A stretch of 64,000 nucleotides of DNA. Source: an uncultured Oscillospiraceae bacterium (lineage in GTDB: Bacteria; Bacillota; Clostridia; Oscillospirales; Oscillospiraceae). The DNA is taken from the NCBI GenBank assembly GCA_910579595.1, contig CAJTVM010000001.1, positions 1 through 64,000 on the forward strand, given 5' to 3'. The notes beneath the pieces were generated by a model. It saw nothing but the letters and a program-made list of their open reading frames with translations. It had not been told where the DNA came from and made no database searches. Positions within the stretch are counted from its first letter, which is position 1, and every line of letters begins with the position of its first letter. Below are positions 47,912-56,906 of this stretch, one piece after another. The translations under genes were made by a program, and so were the position numbers.

Positions 47912-49309
47912 ATGGAAGATACCCAAAAGGCAGAGCTGTTTGAGCGCACATCCATCCCCAAAGCTGTGCTGACCCTCTCCATCCCAACGGTGCTCAGCTC
48001 ACTGGTGATGGTGCTCTACAACCTGGCCGATACCTACTTTGTGGGGATGCTTCAGGATCCCATCCAGAACTCCGCCGTTACCCTGGCCGCGCCGGTGCTG
48101 CTGGCCTTCAACGCGGTGAACAACCTGTTTGGCGTGGGCTCCAGCAGCATGATGAGCCGTTCCCTGGGGGCAAAGGACTATGATACGGTGCGGCGCAGCT
48201 CCGCATTTGGCTTTTACTGCGCGCTGCTCTGCGGGATTTTGTTCTCCGTCCTCGCCACGGTGTTCCGGCCCTCCCTGCTGGTGCTGCTGGGGGCGGACAA
48301 GTCTACCTCCCAGGCCACCCTGGAATATATGCGCTGGACGGTGACCTGCGGGGCTGTCCCCGCTATTCTCAACGTGGTCATGGCCTATTTGGTGCGCTCG
48401 GAGGGGGCTACCCTCCACGCCAGCATCGGCACCATGAGCGGCTGTCTGCTGAACATTGTGCTGGATCCCGTGTTCATCCTCCCCTGGGGGCTGGACATGG
48501 GGGCGGCGGGGGCGGGGCTGGCCACCTTTTTGTCCAACTGCTTCGCCTGCCTGTATTTCTTCGTGCTGCTCTTTGTCCGGCGGGGCAGGACCTATGTCTG
48601 CTTCCAGCCCGCCATGGCCCGGCCCCGGAAGGCGCTGGTCAAAGGGGTGTTCGGGGTGGGCGTCCCCGCCTCTATCCAAAACCTGCTCAACGTCACCGGC
48701 ATGACGGTGCTCAACAACTTTACCGCCGTGTTCGGGCCCGACGTCATCGCCGCCATGGGCATTGCCTACAAAATCAACATGATCCCCATGTATATCGCCA
48801 TGGGCGTGTCCCAGGGGCTGATGCCGCTGGTGAGCTACAACTACGGCGGCGGGAACGTTCCCCGGCTGAAAAAGGCGGTTGCCTTTGCGGCAAAGATATC
48901 CCTGGGCTTTATGGCGGTGGCGGCGGTGTTCTGCTTCTTCACCTCCGGCACGCTCATCGGCCTGTTTATGAAAACCAAGGCCGTGGTGGATTACGGCTCC
49001 CAGTTCCTGCGGTGTATGTGCGTCGCCCAGCCCTTCCTGGCCATGGACTTTCTGGCCGTGGGCGTGTTCCAGGCCTGCGGCCTGGGGCGGTACTCCCTGC
49101 TGTTCGCCATCCTGCGCAAGATCGTGCTGGAAATCCCCGCCCTTTATATCCTCAACTACTTCATCCCGCTGTACGGTCTGGCCTGCGCCCAAGCGGTGGC
49201 TGAAGTCGTGCTGGCCGCGGCGGCCGTGGCCATCCTCCTGCGCCTGTTCCGCCGGATGGAGGACGAGGGCACGCCCCTTGACCCCCGGCGGCACAGGGGC
49301 GTTTCGTGA
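47912..49309 (+). CDS. MATE-family efflux transporter
   Basis: 465 residues, twelve predicted helices in two MatE halves. IPTVLSSLVMVLYNLADTYF and, in the second half, VGVPASIQNLLNVTGMTVL, plus VSQGLMPLVSYNYGGG, are typical of the DinF/NorM-like group in Clostridia. Exports cationic drugs or metabolites in exchange for Na+ or H+. GAGGTGG before the ATG. Monocistronic. Confidence 0.94.
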   Translation: MEDTQKAELFERTSIPKAVLTLSIPTVLSSLVMVLYNLADTYFVGMLQDPIQNSAVTLAAPVLLAFNAVNNLFGVGSSSMMSRSLGAKDYDTVRRSSAFGFYCALLCGILFSVLATVFRPSLLVLLGADKSTSQATLEYMRWTVTCGAVPAILNVVMAYLVRSEGATLHASIGTMSGCLLNIVLDPVFILPWGLDMGAAGAGLATFLSNCFACLYFFVLLFVRRGRTYVCFQPAMARPRKALVKGVFGVGVPASIQNLLNVTGMTVLNNFTAVFGPDVIAAMGIAYKINMIPMYIAMGVSQGLMPLVSYNYGGGNVPRLKKAVAFAAKISLGFMAVAAVFCFFTSGTLIGLFMKTKAVVDYGSQFLRCMCVAQPFLAMDFLAVGVFQACGLGRYSLLFAILRKIVLEIPALYILNYFIPLYGLACAQAVAEVVLAAAAVAILLRLFRRMEDEGTPLDPRRHRGVS

Positions 49310-49402
49310 AAATGCACAAAAATTTCCACAAGCCCTTTCCTTTCCTCCCGGGCAGGTCGATAGATAAGGTGTAACGACAACAGGAAAGGGGGGGAGGCTG
49401 CA

Positions 49403-50152
49403 GTGAATACCGCGTCCATGCCCGCCATCAGCCGCGAAGATCAGGTTCAGATCAGCCAGCCGGAGGGCATCTATTCCAGTGTGCTGGCCCAGTCCATGAA
49501 GCGACAGGAAAACAAGGATCAAGCTGCCTCCCTGAACGAGATGATCCGGGACGCCAAGGAGAAGGCCGACGCCCATCGGGAAAAGCTGGAGAAGATCAAG
49601 CCCACCCCCCGGTACGGCGACGCGTCGCTGGAGGCATATGCGCGGCTGAAGCGGGCCCAGAGCGTGGCGCAGGTCAACTCCGCCGCCGGCTATGCCCGCC
49701 GCCGGATTGTCCAGCTGAAGGCCGCGCAGCGCTCTGACCCCGACCACGCCGACCAGATCAAAGCCACCGTCAGCCAGCTGGAAAAGGCGGTGAGCCGGGC
49801 CGGCAGGAAGAAAATGGAGCTGAACCGGGAGCAGCTGGCCCGGGCCCGCCAGAAACGCATGGCCCGGGAGAACAGGCGCCGGGAAGAACAGCGCATCCGG
49901 CAGGAGCTGCGCAAAAACCAGTCTATGCGGGCCATCCGGGAATCCGGCTACTTCAAGGAGGCGGAGATCGCCAACCGTCAGGCCGACCAGCTCACCGCCA
50001 CCAAAATGGAACTGAAGGCCCAGGCGGAGCAGCTCGGCGTAACCACCTATGCGTCCCTGGATACCGCCATGCAGGGGTATTCCAGCGCCGTGCAGACGGC
50101 TGAGGTGGTGGACGCCCCTATCTCCACGCCGCAGGTTGATCTCCAAGCGTAA
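49403..50152 (+). CDS. Coiled-coil hypothetical protein
   Basis: 249 residues from a GTG start with GGGGGGGAGG upstream. No signal peptide or membrane segment. Residues ~30-215 are almost entirely charged helix, with long Arg/Glu/Lys/Gln runs (RAGRKKMELNREQLARARQK, RMARENRRREEQRIRQELRK) predicted to form coiled coil; the ends are polar and disordered. Family unknown. It stands alone, terminated at 50159-50188, and could be a structural or spore-associated protein. Confidence 0.7.
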   Translation: MNTASMPAISREDQVQISQPEGIYSSVLAQSMKRQENKDQAASLNEMIRDAKEKADAHREKLEKIKPTPRYGDASLEAYARLKRAQSVAQVNSAAGYARRRIVQLKAAQRSDPDHADQIKATVSQLEKAVSRAGRKKMELNREQLARARQKRMARENRRREEQRIRQELRKNQSMRAIRESGYFKEAEIANRQADQLTATKMELKAQAEQLGVTTYASLDTAMQGYSSAVQTAEVVDAPISTPQVDLQA

Positions 50153-50158
50153 AAGGAT

Positions 50159-50188
50159 CGCCCACCGCTTTACAGCGGTGGGCGGTTT
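50159..50188. terminator. Terminator after the coiled-coil gene
   Basis: 10-bp stem CGCCCACCGC / GCGGTGGGCG, 6-base loop, then GTTTTG. Confidence 0.75.
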
Positions 50189-50206
50189 TGTGCTTTTGCA
50201 CGTAAT

Positions 50207-52036
50207 TTATGCCCCCAGAATCTTAGCGGCGTTTTCCTCGGCAAACTGCTTGCTATACAGGTCGTGGTAGTAGCCCTTGGCCCGCAGCAGGGTTTCATGG
50301 GTGCCCTGCTCCACAATTTTGCCGTCCCGCACCACCAGGATCATGTCCGCTTTGCGGATGGTGGAAAGCCGATGGGCAATCAGGAAGGAGGTACGGTCCG
50401 TCAGCAGGTGGTCGATGGCCTGCTGAATCAGCTGCTCGGTCTGGGTGTCGATGGAGGACGTGGCCTCGTCCAGCACGAAAATGCGGGGATCCGCCAGTAC
50501 CGCCCGGGCAAAGGAGATGAGCTGCTTTTCGCCGGTGGACAGGCGGTCGCCCCCCTCGCCCACGCTGCTGTCCCAGCCTTTTTCCAGCTTGGACACCACC
50601 GTGTCGGCGGAGACGGCCTTTGCCGCCGCCTCCACCTCGGCGTCGGTGGCGTCCAGCCGCCCATAGCGGATATTGTCCCGCACGGTGCCGGAGAACAGGT
50701 GGGGGCTTTGCAGCACGTAGCCGATGCTGGAGTGGAGCCAGAGCTGGCTGCGCTCCCGGTAGTCCCGGCCGTCGATGAGGATTTGGCCCTCTGTCGGCTC
50801 AAAGAAGCGGCAGGCCAGGTTCACCAGGGTGGATTTGCCCGCCCCCGTCTCGCCCACGATGGCCACGGTGGTGCCCGCAGGGATGCGCAGGGAGAAGTGC
50901 TCCAGCACATTGTCCCCGCCGTCGGGATAGCGGAAGGTCACGTCCCGGAACTCGATGTCCCCCCGGATTGGCTCCCAGTTTTCCCGCTTGGGATGGAATG
51001 CGTCGCCGTATTTTTCGACGGCCTCGGGGGTGTCGGTGATTTGGGGGATCTCGTCCATCAGGCCGGTGACCCGCTCGATGGACGCCTGGACGGCGATAAA
51101 CTCCGCCAGATTGGCCGTCAGGTTCTGGATTGGCTCGAAAATGTTCATGGCGTAGGAGATGAACGCGGACAGGGTGGCGATGTCCATCACCTGCCCCACC
51201 GTCAGATACCCGCCCCGCAGCAGCACAATCGCCACCGTCAGAGACGAGAAAAACAGCGTTACAGGGATATAGACCGCGTTGAGCCGGGCCGCCCGGACCG
51301 CCGAACGGTTCATGCCGCCCGTAAGCTCCTGGAAGCCCTGGATGCTCCGATCCTCAATCACCAGCGTTTTGGAGGTCTTGGCCCCGGTGATGCCTTCGTT
51401 GAAGGCCCCGGTGATTTTGGAGTTAATTTTCCGCACCTTGCGGTTCCAGTGGAGGATGCGTGGCTGGAACCAGCCCGTCAGTACCGCCATGAAGGGCACC
51501 ACCAGAACGACCACCAGCGCCAGCTGCCAGTTAAGGGTAAACATGATGGCAAAGGAGCTGACCACGTATATCACCACGTCCACCACATCGTTCAGGTTCC
51601 AGGCCAGATTGCCCGCGATACGGTTGGTGTCGTTGGTAATCCGGGTGAGCAGGTAGCCTACCGGGGTGACGTTGTAGAAAGACAGGGACAGGGTTTGCAG
51701 GTGCTCAAACAGATCCCGGCGCAGGTCCCGGCCCAGGTACATCTCAATGTACATGGTCTGCCGGGTGCTGGCCACCACCATAAGGCTCAGCACGGCGATG
51801 CACAGCAGGTAGGCCGCGGCAAAGGGGATCAGGCCGTCCAGCGTACCCGCCTGGATAAAATGGCTGATGGCATACAGCTGGAACAGGGGCTGTATGGAAT
51901 CCGTCAGGTCGGCGATGGCGGTGAACCCGATCAACTTGATATAACGCCCCTTGAACCGCCCCAGGATGGGCAGCAGCCGCTTCCAGATGGACCAGTCAAA
52001 GGCTTGGGTATATTCTTTTTCGTCAAAGGCGGCCAT
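50207..52036 (-). CDS. ABC multidrug exporter half, canonical NBD (BmrD/YheH-like)
   Basis: 609 residues: six-helix ABC exporter membrane domain (about 25-315) fused to a nucleotide-binding domain (about 365-600). Walker A GETGAGKST, signature LSTGEKQLISFARA and Walker B VLDEATSSIDT with the catalytic Glu. The non-canonical signature LSTGE beside a canonical Walker B is what the BmrD/LmrD-type partner of heterodimeric exporters shows. Its start overlaps the stop of the partner gene by one base (TAATG). Exports structurally varied drugs. Confidence 0.92.
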   Translation of the reverse strand: MAAFDEKEYTQAFDWSIWKRLLPILGRFKGRYIKLIGFTAIADLTDSIQPLFQLYAISHFIQAGTLDGLIPFAAAYLLCIAVLSLMVVASTRQTMYIEMYLGRDLRRDLFEHLQTLSLSFYNVTPVGYLLTRITNDTNRIAGNLAWNLNDVVDVVIYVVSSFAIMFTLNWQLALVVVLVVPFMAVLTGWFQPRILHWNRKVRKINSKITGAFNEGITGAKTSKTLVIEDRSIQGFQELTGGMNRSAVRAARLNAVYIPVTLFFSSLTVAIVLLRGGYLTVGQVMDIATLSAFISYAMNIFEPIQNLTANLAEFIAVQASIERVTGLMDEIPQITDTPEAVEKYGDAFHPKRENWEPIRGDIEFRDVTFRYPDGGDNVLEHFSLRIPAGTTVAIVGETGAGKSTLVNLACRFFEPTEGQILIDGRDYRERSQLWLHSSIGYVLQSPHLFSGTVRDNIRYGRLDATDAEVEAAAKAVSADTVVSKLEKGWDSSVGEGGDRLSTGEKQLISFARAVLADPRIFVLDEATSSIDTQTEQLIQQAIDHLLTDRTSFLIAHRLSTIRKADMILVVRDGKIVEQGTHETLLRAKGYYHDLYSKQFAEENAAKILGA

Positions 52037-53877
52037 TACGCGTTCCCCCCTTTCTCTACCAGCGCGCGGTCATCGCTGCTCATCTGAATGTCATATATTT
52101 CCTTATAAATGCCCGGACGGGCAATCAGCTCAGCGTGGGTGCCCACGTCCGCCACCCGTCCGCCGTCCAGCACCAGGATTTTGTCCGCCTGCATCAGCGT
52201 AGTCACCCGGTGGGAGATGAGAATGACGGTGGCGTCCGCCATGCGCTCCTTCAGCGCGGCGCGGATCTTTGCGTCCGTCGACCCGTCCACGGCGGACAGG
52301 GAGTCGTCAAACACCATCACCGGCGCGTTTTGCAGCAGCATCCGGGCGATAGCCACCCGCTGCTTCTGCCCGCCGGACAGGGTGACGCCCCGCTCGCCCA
52401 CCACCGTCTCGTAGCCGTTGGCCAGATCCGCGATGGCCTCGTCCACGCAGGCCACCCGGGCGCAGGCGCGAAGTTCCTCCTCGGAGGCGTCCGGCCGGGT
52501 GGCGGCGATGTTCTCCCGGATGGTCTGGGAAAACAGGAAGGGCTCCTGGAGCACCAGCCCCACCTGGCGGCGCAGCTCCTCCCGGGTGATATCCCGGATG
52601 TCCACCCCGCCGATGGTGATGCTCCCCTGGCCCTCCCCCAAATCATAGAGGCGGTCCAGCAGGTGGACCAGGGTGGATTTGCCGGATCCGGTGCCGCCCA
52701 GGATGGCAAAGGTGCTCCCCCAGGGGATGGTAAAGGACACGTCCCGGAGCACCTCCTGGCCCTGGTAGCCAAAGGTGACATGGTCAAACGCGATATCCCC
52801 CGACAGCTTCAACTTTTGGGCGGAGGGGCGGTCGCCCTCCTCGGCGGCTTTGATGATATAGCCCACCCGATCCATGGCCACCCCGGCCTTGCTCATCTCG
52901 GACAGCACCCGGCCCAGGGACCGCACCGGCCAGGCCATGGCGCTGTTATAGAGGACGAATACCTGGAACTCGCCCAGGCTGATGGAGCCGTTTACCGCCG
53001 CCACCGTCCCGGCCACGATGACCGCCATAATCTGGAGACACACCAGGAACACGCCGGAGGCCCAGTACACGCTGAGCACCTTGCCCAGCTCCACCCACAG
53101 GGCGGAAAAGCGGTTGTTTTTCTGGGCAAAGCGGTCAATCTCATACCGCTCCCGGCCGAAGGCGCGCACCACCCGCACGCCGGTGAGGTTTTCCTGGGCG
53201 CAGGTGGTCATCTCGCCCTCCGCCTCGTCGGCCACCTTAAAGCGGGTGGAGATCTTGCCGTAAAACACCCCGGACGCCAGCCCCGTGATGGGGATAAAGG
53301 CCAGGGGCACCAGGGCCAGCCGCCAGTTCATCGCCAGCATGATGCCGGTGTACAGCGCGATGAGGAACACCGTGCGCAGCACCTCCATGAGCTGGTTGCA
53401 AACGAAGGTGCGGATCACCTCCACATCGGAGGTGCACCGCTGGATGATGTCGCCGGTGGCGTGGGCGGTGTGCCAATCGAAGCTCAGGCGCAGGATGTGG
53501 CTGTAAAGATCATCCCGGATCTTTTTCACAAAGCCCTCCGAGCCTTTGGCCAGATTGATGCGCATCCCGTAGATGCACACGCCCCGCACCGCCGCCGCCA
53601 GCGCCACCCCCGCCGCCGCAATCCACAGTGCCCGGAGAGGGTCTGCCCGCAGCTCCTCCATGGGCAGCAGGCGCAGGACCACCGCGGGCAGCTCGGCCTC
53701 CTTGGCGTCCAGCACCGAGTCTACCGTCACCCGGATGATCTGGGGCATGACGGCGTTGCAGATAGTGTTCATGTATGCCAGGGCGATGGCCGCGATAAAA
53801 AAGCCCCAGTTCCCCCGCAGGTAACGCAGGATGATGCCGGTTTTTTCCCGCCCCGACAGCTTGATTTCCGTTTCCAT
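52036..53877 (-). CDS. ABC multidrug exporter half, degenerate NBD (BmrC/YheI-like)
   Basis: 613 residues with the same layout. Walker A GGTGSGKST, canonical signature LSGGQKQRVAIAR, but Walker B reads VMVFDDSLSAVD, with Asp in place of the catalytic Glu. This is the degenerate site of heterodimeric exporters, complementing the other half. AAGGAGG before the ATG. Preceded by a leader with a 25-residue peptide and an intrinsic terminator, the regulatory layout known for bmrCD in Bacillus subtilis. Confidence 0.92.
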   Translation of the reverse strand: METEIKLSGREKTGIILRYLRGNWGFFIAAIALAYMNTICNAVMPQIIRVTVDSVLDAKEAELPAVVLRLLPMEELRADPLRALWIAAAGVALAAAVRGVCIYGMRINLAKGSEGFVKKIRDDLYSHILRLSFDWHTAHATGDIIQRCTSDVEVIRTFVCNQLMEVLRTVFLIALYTGIMLAMNWRLALVPLAFIPITGLASGVFYGKISTRFKVADEAEGEMTTCAQENLTGVRVVRAFGRERYEIDRFAQKNNRFSALWVELGKVLSVYWASGVFLVCLQIMAVIVAGTVAAVNGSISLGEFQVFVLYNSAMAWPVRSLGRVLSEMSKAGVAMDRVGYIIKAAEEGDRPSAQKLKLSGDIAFDHVTFGYQGQEVLRDVSFTIPWGSTFAILGGTGSGKSTLVHLLDRLYDLGEGQGSITIGGVDIRDITREELRRQVGLVLQEPFLFSQTIRENIAATRPDASEEELRACARVACVDEAIADLANGYETVVGERGVTLSGGQKQRVAIARMLLQNAPVMVFDDSLSAVDGSTDAKIRAALKERMADATVILISHRVTTLMQADKILVLDGGRVADVGTHAELIARPGIYKEIYDIQMSSDDRALVEKGGNA

Positions 53878-53907
53878 TCAAATCCTCCTTCCACTTGTCC
53901 AGGGCGC

Positions 53908-53939
53908 AAAAAAGCGCCCCTCTGTCACAGAGGGACGCC
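53908..53939 (-). terminator. Leader attenuator of the ABC exporter operon
   Basis: Minus strand: GCGTCCCTCTG / CAGAGGGGCGC around TGA, then T6. It lies between the leader ORF and the exporter start. The T-run itself is the loop of a second GGGCGC / GCGCCC stem. Confidence 0.85.
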
Positions 53940-53966
53940 GCAGCCCAAAATAGTCGGAATGGATGA

Positions 53967-54044
53967 TCAATCCATCCCAAAGGCGCACAAAAGTCCCCCA
54001 GGGTTCTGGTTCTTTCCAGTTGCCAGTGCAAAACGGATAAACAT
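53967..54044 (-). CDS. Leader peptide of the multidrug ABC exporter
   Basis: 25 residues, MFIRFALATGKNQNPGGLLC then AFGMD. The ribosome site AAAGGAGG, 8 bases before the ATG, is among the best in the window, and the promoter is near-consensus, yet the ORF ends before a terminator and nothing else precedes the exporter genes. This fits ribosome-mediated attenuation: a drug-stalled ribosome on the leader would prevent the terminator forming. GTGCGCCTTT inside the ORF can pair with its own ribosome site (AAAGG..CGCAC), and a GGATGGAT..ATCCATTCC hairpin spans the stop. Confidence 0.7.
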   Translation of the reverse strand: MFIRFALATGKNQNPGGLLCAFGMD

Positions 54045-54079
54045 AGTGTGCGCCTCCTTTCGTTGTATATTGCCAGCAC

Positions 54080-54108
54080 AGTATATTCCCTTTGCGGCGG
54101 GTTGTCAA
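54080..54108 (-). promoter_or_regulatory. Promoter of the exporter leader
   Basis: Minus strand TTGACA (54103-54108), 17-base spacer, TATACT (54080-54085). Confidence 0.85.
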
Positions 54109-54120
54109 CCCCCTTTTTCC

Positions 54121-54162
54121 AAAAAGCAGGCGGCGGAGACGCCCCACAGGCACCTCCGCCGC
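54121..54162 (-). terminator. Terminator of the spore protein gene
   Basis: Minus strand GCGGCGGAG / CTCCGCCGC stem with a 15-base loop, then CTGCTTTTT. Confidence 0.7.
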
Positions 54163-54195
54163 GTACTTTCCCGAAAACGGGGAAGGATGAGCTTG

Positions 54196-54399
54196 TTACT
54201 TCAGGCCGTTCTCGTAGGCCTCGATCATCTTCTTGACCATCTGGCCGCCCACGGAGCCGGCCTGACGGCTGGTCAGGTCGCCGTTGTAGCCCTGCTTCAG
54301 GTTGACGCCCACCTCATTGGCCGCCTCCATCTTGAACTTGTCCATAGCCTCACGGGCGCCGGGAACCACCAGACGGTTGGAATTATTCGTGTTAGACAT
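54196..54399 (-). CDS. Alpha/beta-type small acid-soluble spore protein
   Basis: 67 residues: NRLVVPGAREAMDKFKMEAA, NEVGVNLKQGYNGDLTSRQA, GSVGGQMVKKMIEAY. The two conserved helices with the E-A/N-E-V-G germination-protease region and GSVGG turn are diagnostic. It coats DNA in the spore core and protects it from UV and heat. AAGGAGAATAAGGAT precedes the ATG. A sigma-G-like promoter lies at 54463-54491. Shows that the organism makes endospores. Confidence 0.96.
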   Translation of the reverse strand: MSNTNNSNRLVVPGAREAMDKFKMEAANEVGVNLKQGYNGDLTSRQAGSVGGQMVKKMIEAYENGLK

Positions 54400-54462
54400 A
54401 TCCTTATTCTCCTTTTTTGAATCTCGGTTGTTGGTTTCTTTGTCGGATTGGGAATCCGAGCA

Positions 54463-54491
54463 TAGTTTGAGCCGTCCGGATTTTTATATGC
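54463..54491 (-). promoter_or_regulatory. Sigma-G-like promoter of the spore protein gene
   Basis: Minus strand GCATA (54487-54491), 17-base spacer, CAAACTA (54463-54469), against sigma-G GNATR / CATNNTA. The rest of 54400-54655 holds weak hairpins only. Confidence 0.5.
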
Positions 54492-54655
54492 GGAGGTTTT
54501 GCTGGTAAGTTTAGGCTGGCCGCCAGATTGCTTGGCTCAAACGCAGGCAGAGTTTTTCGCAGCAAACCAGTTATTGTTTTCTCGCCCGCGCCCCGGCGTC
54601 ATAAAGCCTGGATGGCCGCCCAGGTTGATTTACCAGCAAAAAATGTAAAAAACTG

Positions 54656-54684
54656 TTGAATAAAACGCGTGATTATGGTATCAT
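54656..54684 (+). promoter_or_regulatory. Promoter of the vWA/tubulin-like operon
   Basis: TTGAAT (54656-54661), 17-base spacer, TATCAT (54679-54684). Confidence 0.65.
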
Positions 54685-54721
54685 ATAAGCTATATGTGCA
54701 CAAGAAAGGCGGGGCTTGGAA

Positions 54722-56860
54722 ATGAGACGGCACAGACTGTTTCCGCGCATATTTGCGCAGCTTTTGATAATTATGGTGCTGCTGTCCTCGTTCGTCGCGC
54801 CGGCGGCGGCCTCTGCGGCAGTCTCCGGCAGCAATCGGTATAATGTGGTGGTGGTTTTGGACGCCAGCGGCTCCATGCTGTCCACCGACCCGAAGGGTTA
54901 CCGCTTCCGGGCCATCGCCCAGTTTGTCAATCTGATGGCGGAGCAGGGTAATACCCTGGGCAGCGTGGTGTTCCACACCGATGTGGCGGCGGAGCAGCCC
55001 GTAACCCAGACCACCGGGCAGGCGGACAAGGACGCTGCCATCCAGGCGCTGGAGAGCGTGCCCGCAGGCGGCTGGACCAACATCGGCGCGGGGCTTTCCA
55101 AGGCCGTGTCCATGCTGGAGGAGGGCGGCGATCCCAAACTGCCCTCCGTCATCCTGCTGCTCAGCGACGGCAGCTCCGCCATGGGCAGCGACGAGGAAAC
55201 CCAGGCCAGCCTGGACATGAAGGCGGAGGCTTTGCAGGCCGCCCGGGAGAAGGACATCGCCATTTACAGCGTCTGCCTCAACGCGGATCGGACCGCCGAC
55301 ATCGCCGAGATGGAGAAGATCTCCGACGCCACGGGCGGCGAGTTCATGGAGGTTTCCGAGGCGGAGGATCTCCAGACCGTGTTCAACACCTTTTATGAGA
55401 TGATGTACGGCACCATCCCCCTGGTCATTGACGACGTTCTGCCCGCTTCCGGAGTGCTGGAAACCAACTTCGACATCCCCGGCCTGGGCGTGGAGGAGGT
55501 CAACATCATCGTCTATGGCAGCCCCAGCCGGCTCACCCTGGTCCGGCCCGACGGATCGGAGGGCAAGGCCGCGGTCAACACCTTTGACACCTTCACCATG
55601 ATGAAACTCACCGACATCATCCCCGGCACATGGACCCTGGTCACCGAGGGCGTCCCGGGGGACAGCGTGAAAATCAACATGATGTACAACACCAACCTGG
55701 GGATCGAGCTGAGCGTGGCCGGCGGACAGACCTTTGCCCCAGGCGACAAGGTAACGATCACCGCCCGGCTCACCGGAAACGGCATCCCCGCCTCCAACAG
55801 CCAGCAGTATACCGGCTATTCCGCCCAGCTCCTGATAATGGACGCCTTTGGCGATTACGTGGAAACCGTCCCCATGCAGGTGGTCAACGACCATTTTGAG
55901 GCCAGCCGCACCTTTGCCGAGGGCATATACTATTGCAAGGTAGCGGTCACCGGCAACCAGATTGAGAAGGAATCCGAGAGCGTAGGCCCCCTGACCTGCG
56001 CTGAAAACGGGGTGGGCGAGGACATTGAGGAAAACACGCCCCCCGTCCCCGTGAAGGACGTGGTGGAGGCCACGGTGAACATTTGGCCGGTGAAGGGCGG
56101 CAGCTACACGCTGGATCTGAAAACCCTGGCCACCGACGCCGAGGACAGCGAGCTGCGCTACAAGATCACCTCCAGCTCCTTCATGGACGGCATCGACTAC
56201 GACGTAGACCCCGATAGCATCCTCCGGATGGACCATTTCAGCCTCAGCAAGGGCGGCTTTACCGTCCAGGCCACCGACTCCGGCGGGCTCTCCTGCGAGA
56301 TTGAGGTGGTGGTGCGCACCGTCAACATCACCGTGCTGGCGCTGATCAGCCTGGGCGCGGCGGTGCTGGTGGGTGTGACCGTGTTCCTGATCCTGCTGCG
56401 CATCGCCCTTAGCAAGCCCTTCCGGGGCACCATTTCCGCCCAATCCTACTGCAACGGGATGTTCCGGGGTACGCCCCGCCAGCCCAAGCGAGGCCGCTGC
56501 AAGCTGTCCGTGTTCGGCATGGACGATGTGGGGCTGAACTACCAGAAGTGCTATTTCCAGGCCAGCGGCCAGAATTACATTGAGCTTGTCACCAACGTGC
56601 CCATTATCTGGAATGGGCAGGAGACGAAAAAGGTGCGCATCACCAGCGGCGCCCAGGTCACCATCACCATCCGGCGGGACGATCCCCGCCTGCTCTACGT
56701 CCGCTTTGACAGCCGCATCCCGCCCAGGCGGGCGCCCCGCGGACCCAAGCCCGGCCCGAAGCGTCCTCCCAAGCCCGGCCCCGGATCCAAGCGCCCCCCC
56801 AGCCCCGGATCAATGCCCGGACCCGGTTCCGCGCCCGGGGGCAGCACGGGATGGCGTTGA
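54722..56860 (+). CDS. Von Willebrand factor A domain membrane protein
   Basis: 712 residues. Sec signal (about 1-33, FAQLLIIMVLLSSFVAPAAA), vWA domain (about 40-230) with intact MIDAS D47-A-S-G-S51 and ILLLSDGSSAMGS, then ~300 residues of beta-rich extracytoplasmic domains, one membrane helix (about 535-557, LALISLGAAVLVGVTVFLIL) and a cytoplasmic part of ~155 residues: a small beta domain followed by a Pro/Gly/Lys/Arg-rich tail. So the metal-dependent ligand-binding domain is outside and a basic tail inside. AAAGGCGGGG before the ATG. First gene of a unit with a tubulin-like protein 46 bases downstream; probably links it to the envelope. Confidence 0.88.
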   Translation: MRRHRLFPRIFAQLLIIMVLLSSFVAPAAASAAVSGSNRYNVVVVLDASGSMLSTDPKGYRFRAIAQFVNLMAEQGNTLGSVVFHTDVAAEQPVTQTTGQADKDAAIQALESVPAGGWTNIGAGLSKAVSMLEEGGDPKLPSVILLLSDGSSAMGSDEETQASLDMKAEALQAAREKDIAIYSVCLNADRTADIAEMEKISDATGGEFMEVSEAEDLQTVFNTFYEMMYGTIPLVIDDVLPASGVLETNFDIPGLGVEEVNIIVYGSPSRLTLVRPDGSEGKAAVNTFDTFTMMKLTDIIPGTWTLVTEGVPGDSVKINMMYNTNLGIELSVAGGQTFAPGDKVTITARLTGNGIPASNSQQYTGYSAQLLIMDAFGDYVETVPMQVVNDHFEASRTFAEGIYYCKVAVTGNQIEKESESVGPLTCAENGVGEDIEENTPPVPVKDVVEATVNIWPVKGGSYTLDLKTLATDAEDSELRYKITSSSFMDGIDYDVDPDSILRMDHFSLSKGGFTVQATDSGGLSCEIEVVVRTVNITVLALISLGAAVLVGVTVFLILLRIALSKPFRGTISAQSYCNGMFRGTPRQPKRGRCKLSVFGMDDVGLNYQKCYFQASGQNYIELVTNVPIIWNGQETKKVRITSGAQVTITIRRDDPRLLYVRFDSRIPPRRAPRGPKPGPKRPPKPGPGSKRPPSPGSMPGPGSAPGGSTGWR

Positions 56861-56906
56861 ACCCATCAGAATACACCCACTTCATTAAGTAGGAGGAGAA
56901 AAGATT

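Noticed and set aside
52135..54420. 761-codon plus-strand ORF opposite the ABC exporter gene and its leader
   Set aside because: Antisense shadow; it even reads through the leader terminator and the spore protein gene.
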